This document shows positions 62,538-64,000 of a stretch of 64,000 nt of DNA, piece after piece. The notes beneath the pieces were generated by a model that was given only the letters and a program-made list of their open reading frames with translations, was not told the origin of the DNA and made no database searches. How positions within the stretch are numbered: position 1 is the stretch's first letter; each line of letters opens with the position of its first letter. Origin of the DNA: Microcebus murinus (Eukaryota > Chordata > Mammalia > Primates > Cheirogaleidae); assembly GCF_040939455.1 (NCBI RefSeq), contig NC_134108.1, forward strand, positions 37,306,501-37,370,500. The letters run 5' to 3'. The position numbers were made by a program, and so were the translations under genes.

Positions 62538-62730
62538 CTCAACTAAAGGTGTTATCCTTAGCGAATGTTTGGAAAATTTTTGGTTGTCAAAATGACATTG
62601 GAGTGAAGGGCGTTTGTTAAGCAGGGACCAGAAAGGTTAAGCATTTTTTTAAATGCATAACACAGTCCCTTGTAGCCAGGAATTGTTATTTTCCAAATGT
62701 CGATTGTGCCCCTGTTGAGAAACACTTAAT
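62538..62730 (+). repeat. MER20-like hAT relic
   Basis: AGTTCTCAACTAAAGGTG, TTTTTGGTTGTCAAAATGAC and the closing CCCTGTTGAGAAACACTT match MER20-like ends. The middle has diverged. Confidence 0.6.
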
Positions 62731-63126
62731 CAAATCCTTAGTCATGATTTAAATATTTCTCTTTTTTAATTCTAAAAATAGTTCTTCTTTTTGACACAAT
62801 AATATATTTTTTGACAAATTCTTATAAAATTGTTCCCTCTCAGTTTGTCTTCCCTGAAAGCTTTATCTACTTGGAATAATGACTTATAAAAGCAGGGTGG
62901 ATCTAGCTTTCAAAATGCTTTCTAAGTCTTAAAATGCTAAACCTTTTACATTGAGTGCTATACAGCTAATATTACATTTGTAACTCTTTATTGCTGAATT
63001 AGGCTCATTAATGTAAGAAATCTTCAAAATATTACATAATTTTAGTGGCAATAAAACTGAGATCAAAAGAAACTTGTTTTTGAAATCTATTAAAAATGTG
63101 TACTCATGTAAAATTTTCTGTTTAAG

Positions 63127-63186
63127 CAACTCACAAGGAAAAAACTGAGAAAAAAGAAAAACCAGAAACAAAGACAGTGACAAAAG
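63127..63186 (+). CDS. TRDN: Triadin exon 7: second KEKE-type segment
   Basis: A 60-nt exon (two bases, 19 codons, one base) with acceptor AG at 63125-63126 and donor GTAATT at 63187. With the base from exon 6 it reads ATHKEKTEKKEKPETKTVTK, against recalled human ATHKEKIEKKEKPETKTLAK. It continues the lysine-rich luminal domain. Its THKEK start repeats the THREK start of exon 6, which suggests that these small phase-matched exons arose from one another by duplication. The last base joins an exon beyond the window. Identity is secure. Confidence 0.96.
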
Positions 63187-64000
63187 GTAATTTTTCCCTT
63201 TATTTCTATAACTAAATTCTTTTTACTTGAAAGATTATATTTTGGATGACAGATATTTTTAAGTATTCAGTATTTCATTTACATAAAAAATCAATTTAGA
63301 CTTATATTTAAAGTTTCTTATCTAAAAGAATGATGAAATCAAATACTTATTAAAATAATAGAGAATTTCAAAATATGAGAGGAAAGTGAAGAGCTTTACT
63401 ATATAAAGGCAGAATCTGGGTTTCCATGACCTTCCCCCTTGATGTTTTTCCTATGGCTATGTTACATGACATTGCAAAGGGGATTTTGCAGAGGTAGTTA
63501 CAATTGATCTAAAATAGGGAGAATGTCCTGGGTCATCCAAGCAGGCTCAATGTAGTATCATGAATCTTTAAAAGCAGAGAGATTTGGCAGAAGAGAAAGA
63601 GAGATTTGAAGTATGTGGATTTGTCCCCCTTGGCTGGTTTGAAAATTAAGTGGCCCATGTGGAAAACGTGAGAAAGGAATGAATTCTGCCTCCATGTTAA
63701 ATAAACATGAAAGCCAATTCTCCCCCAGAGCCTCCAGTAAGAAACACAGCCTTGCTGACAACTTCATTTTAGCTTTCCAGACTCTGAGCAGAGAACCTAG
63801 TTGAGCCATATTGAGACTTTTGAATCATGAACACTGAGAGGTAATAAATGGGTATAACTTCAAGTAGTCAAGTTCGTGGTAATTTGTTACTACAGCAAGA
63901 GAAAACGAACACATCTAGTTCACAGCTTTTGACCAGTATTACACCTTGAGTTTGATTTTAGAAGACTCAAATTCAGGATTTGCTTTTATCAAAAAGAAAC
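63187..64000 (+). other. TRDN: TRDN intron 7 (5' part)
   Basis: Start of the intron after exon 7. It is largely occupied by an old MaLR-type LTR (63405-63905). The next triadin exon is not inside the window. Confidence 0.8.
63405..63905 (+). repeat. MaLR-type LTR
   Basis: Forward-strand LTR-like sequence: GGCTATGTTACATGACATTG, GGGGATTTTGCAGAGGTAG, GTCCTGGGTCATCCAAGCAG, CCCAGAGCCTCCAGTAAG and GGTAATTTGTTACTACAGCA. It is the sense-orientation counterpart of the copies at 48 and 55 kb, occurs as a solo LTR, and is old and unconstrained in appearance. Confidence 0.65.

Larger units (their letters stand above)
59935..63126 (+). other. TRDN: TRDN intron 6 (3.2 kb)
   Basis: Intron between exon 6 and exon 7, ending in aaaattttctgtttaag. 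It holds an old L1 3' UTR relic on the minus strand (about 60530-60830), a degenerate TG/ATG-rich stretch (60840-60900) and a MER20-like relic (about 62538-62730). The block 61690-61960 is GC-richer than its surroundings but unrecognised. No exon candidate was seen. Confidence 0.85.

Noticed and set aside
1..64000. Hsmar1/SETMAR-type gene fusion or any second host gene
   Set aside because: The mariner is a simple intronic insertion with its own ends. No SET-domain or other host exon lies near it.

Overview
The window is vertebrate nuclear DNA: AT-rich, intron-dominated, with no prokaryotic gene organisation. It lies inside one gene on the + strand, triadin (TRDN), the junctional sarcoplasmic-reticulum protein that links calsequestrin to the ryanodine receptor in striated muscle. 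Six consecutive coding exons are visible (4114-4323, 21987-22148, 23227-23259, 43539-43598, 59851-59934, 63127-63186). By comparison with recalled human triadin they are exons 2-7. Exon 1 lies upstream and the remaining exons downstream. They encode the end of the cytosolic N-terminus, the single membrane span, the luminal N-glycosylation site, an acidic stretch and the first lysine/glutamate (KEKE) repeats. Every exon has a length divisible by three and every junction falls after the first base of a codon, so any internal exon can be skipped in frame.

The organism is most likely a strepsirrhine primate (lemur, loris or galago). Three Alu-related SINEs are present, two of them dimeric (30.75 and 48.03 kb) and one a single arm (24.95 kb). 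The 24.95 kb copy carries variant positions that I associate with strepsirrhine Alu. A fairly young L1 shows a non-human 3' UTR, and the triadin peptide is close to but not identical with human. This assignment is inference.

Layout: end of intron 1 (1-4113); exon 2; a 17.7-kb intron 2 with a young 5'-inverted L1 (14535-16530), a MaLR-type LTR, MIRs and a long L2; exon 3; a 1.1-kb intron 3; microexon 4 (33 nt); a 20.3-kb intron 4 holding a nested structure, a ~222-bp hAT MITE split by a ~2.06-kb 5'-inverted retrocopy of an unidentified polyadenylated RNA; exon 5; a 16.3-kb intron 5 with an older L1, two MaLR LTRs (one split by a SINE), an L2 and a complete but decayed mariner transposon (52970-54227); exon 6; a 3.2-kb intron 6; exon 7; and the start of intron 7 with another LTR.

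No second protein-coding host gene, tRNA, rRNA, CRISPR array or intact mobile-element gene set was found. Most other open frames are chance frames or repeat-derived. The most notable items are the mariner (a mauritiana-like inverted repeat, and Asn instead of Asp at the third catalytic position), the nested retrocopy in the hAT MITE, and a 24-bp tandem duplication that lengthens the KEKE segment of exon 6.
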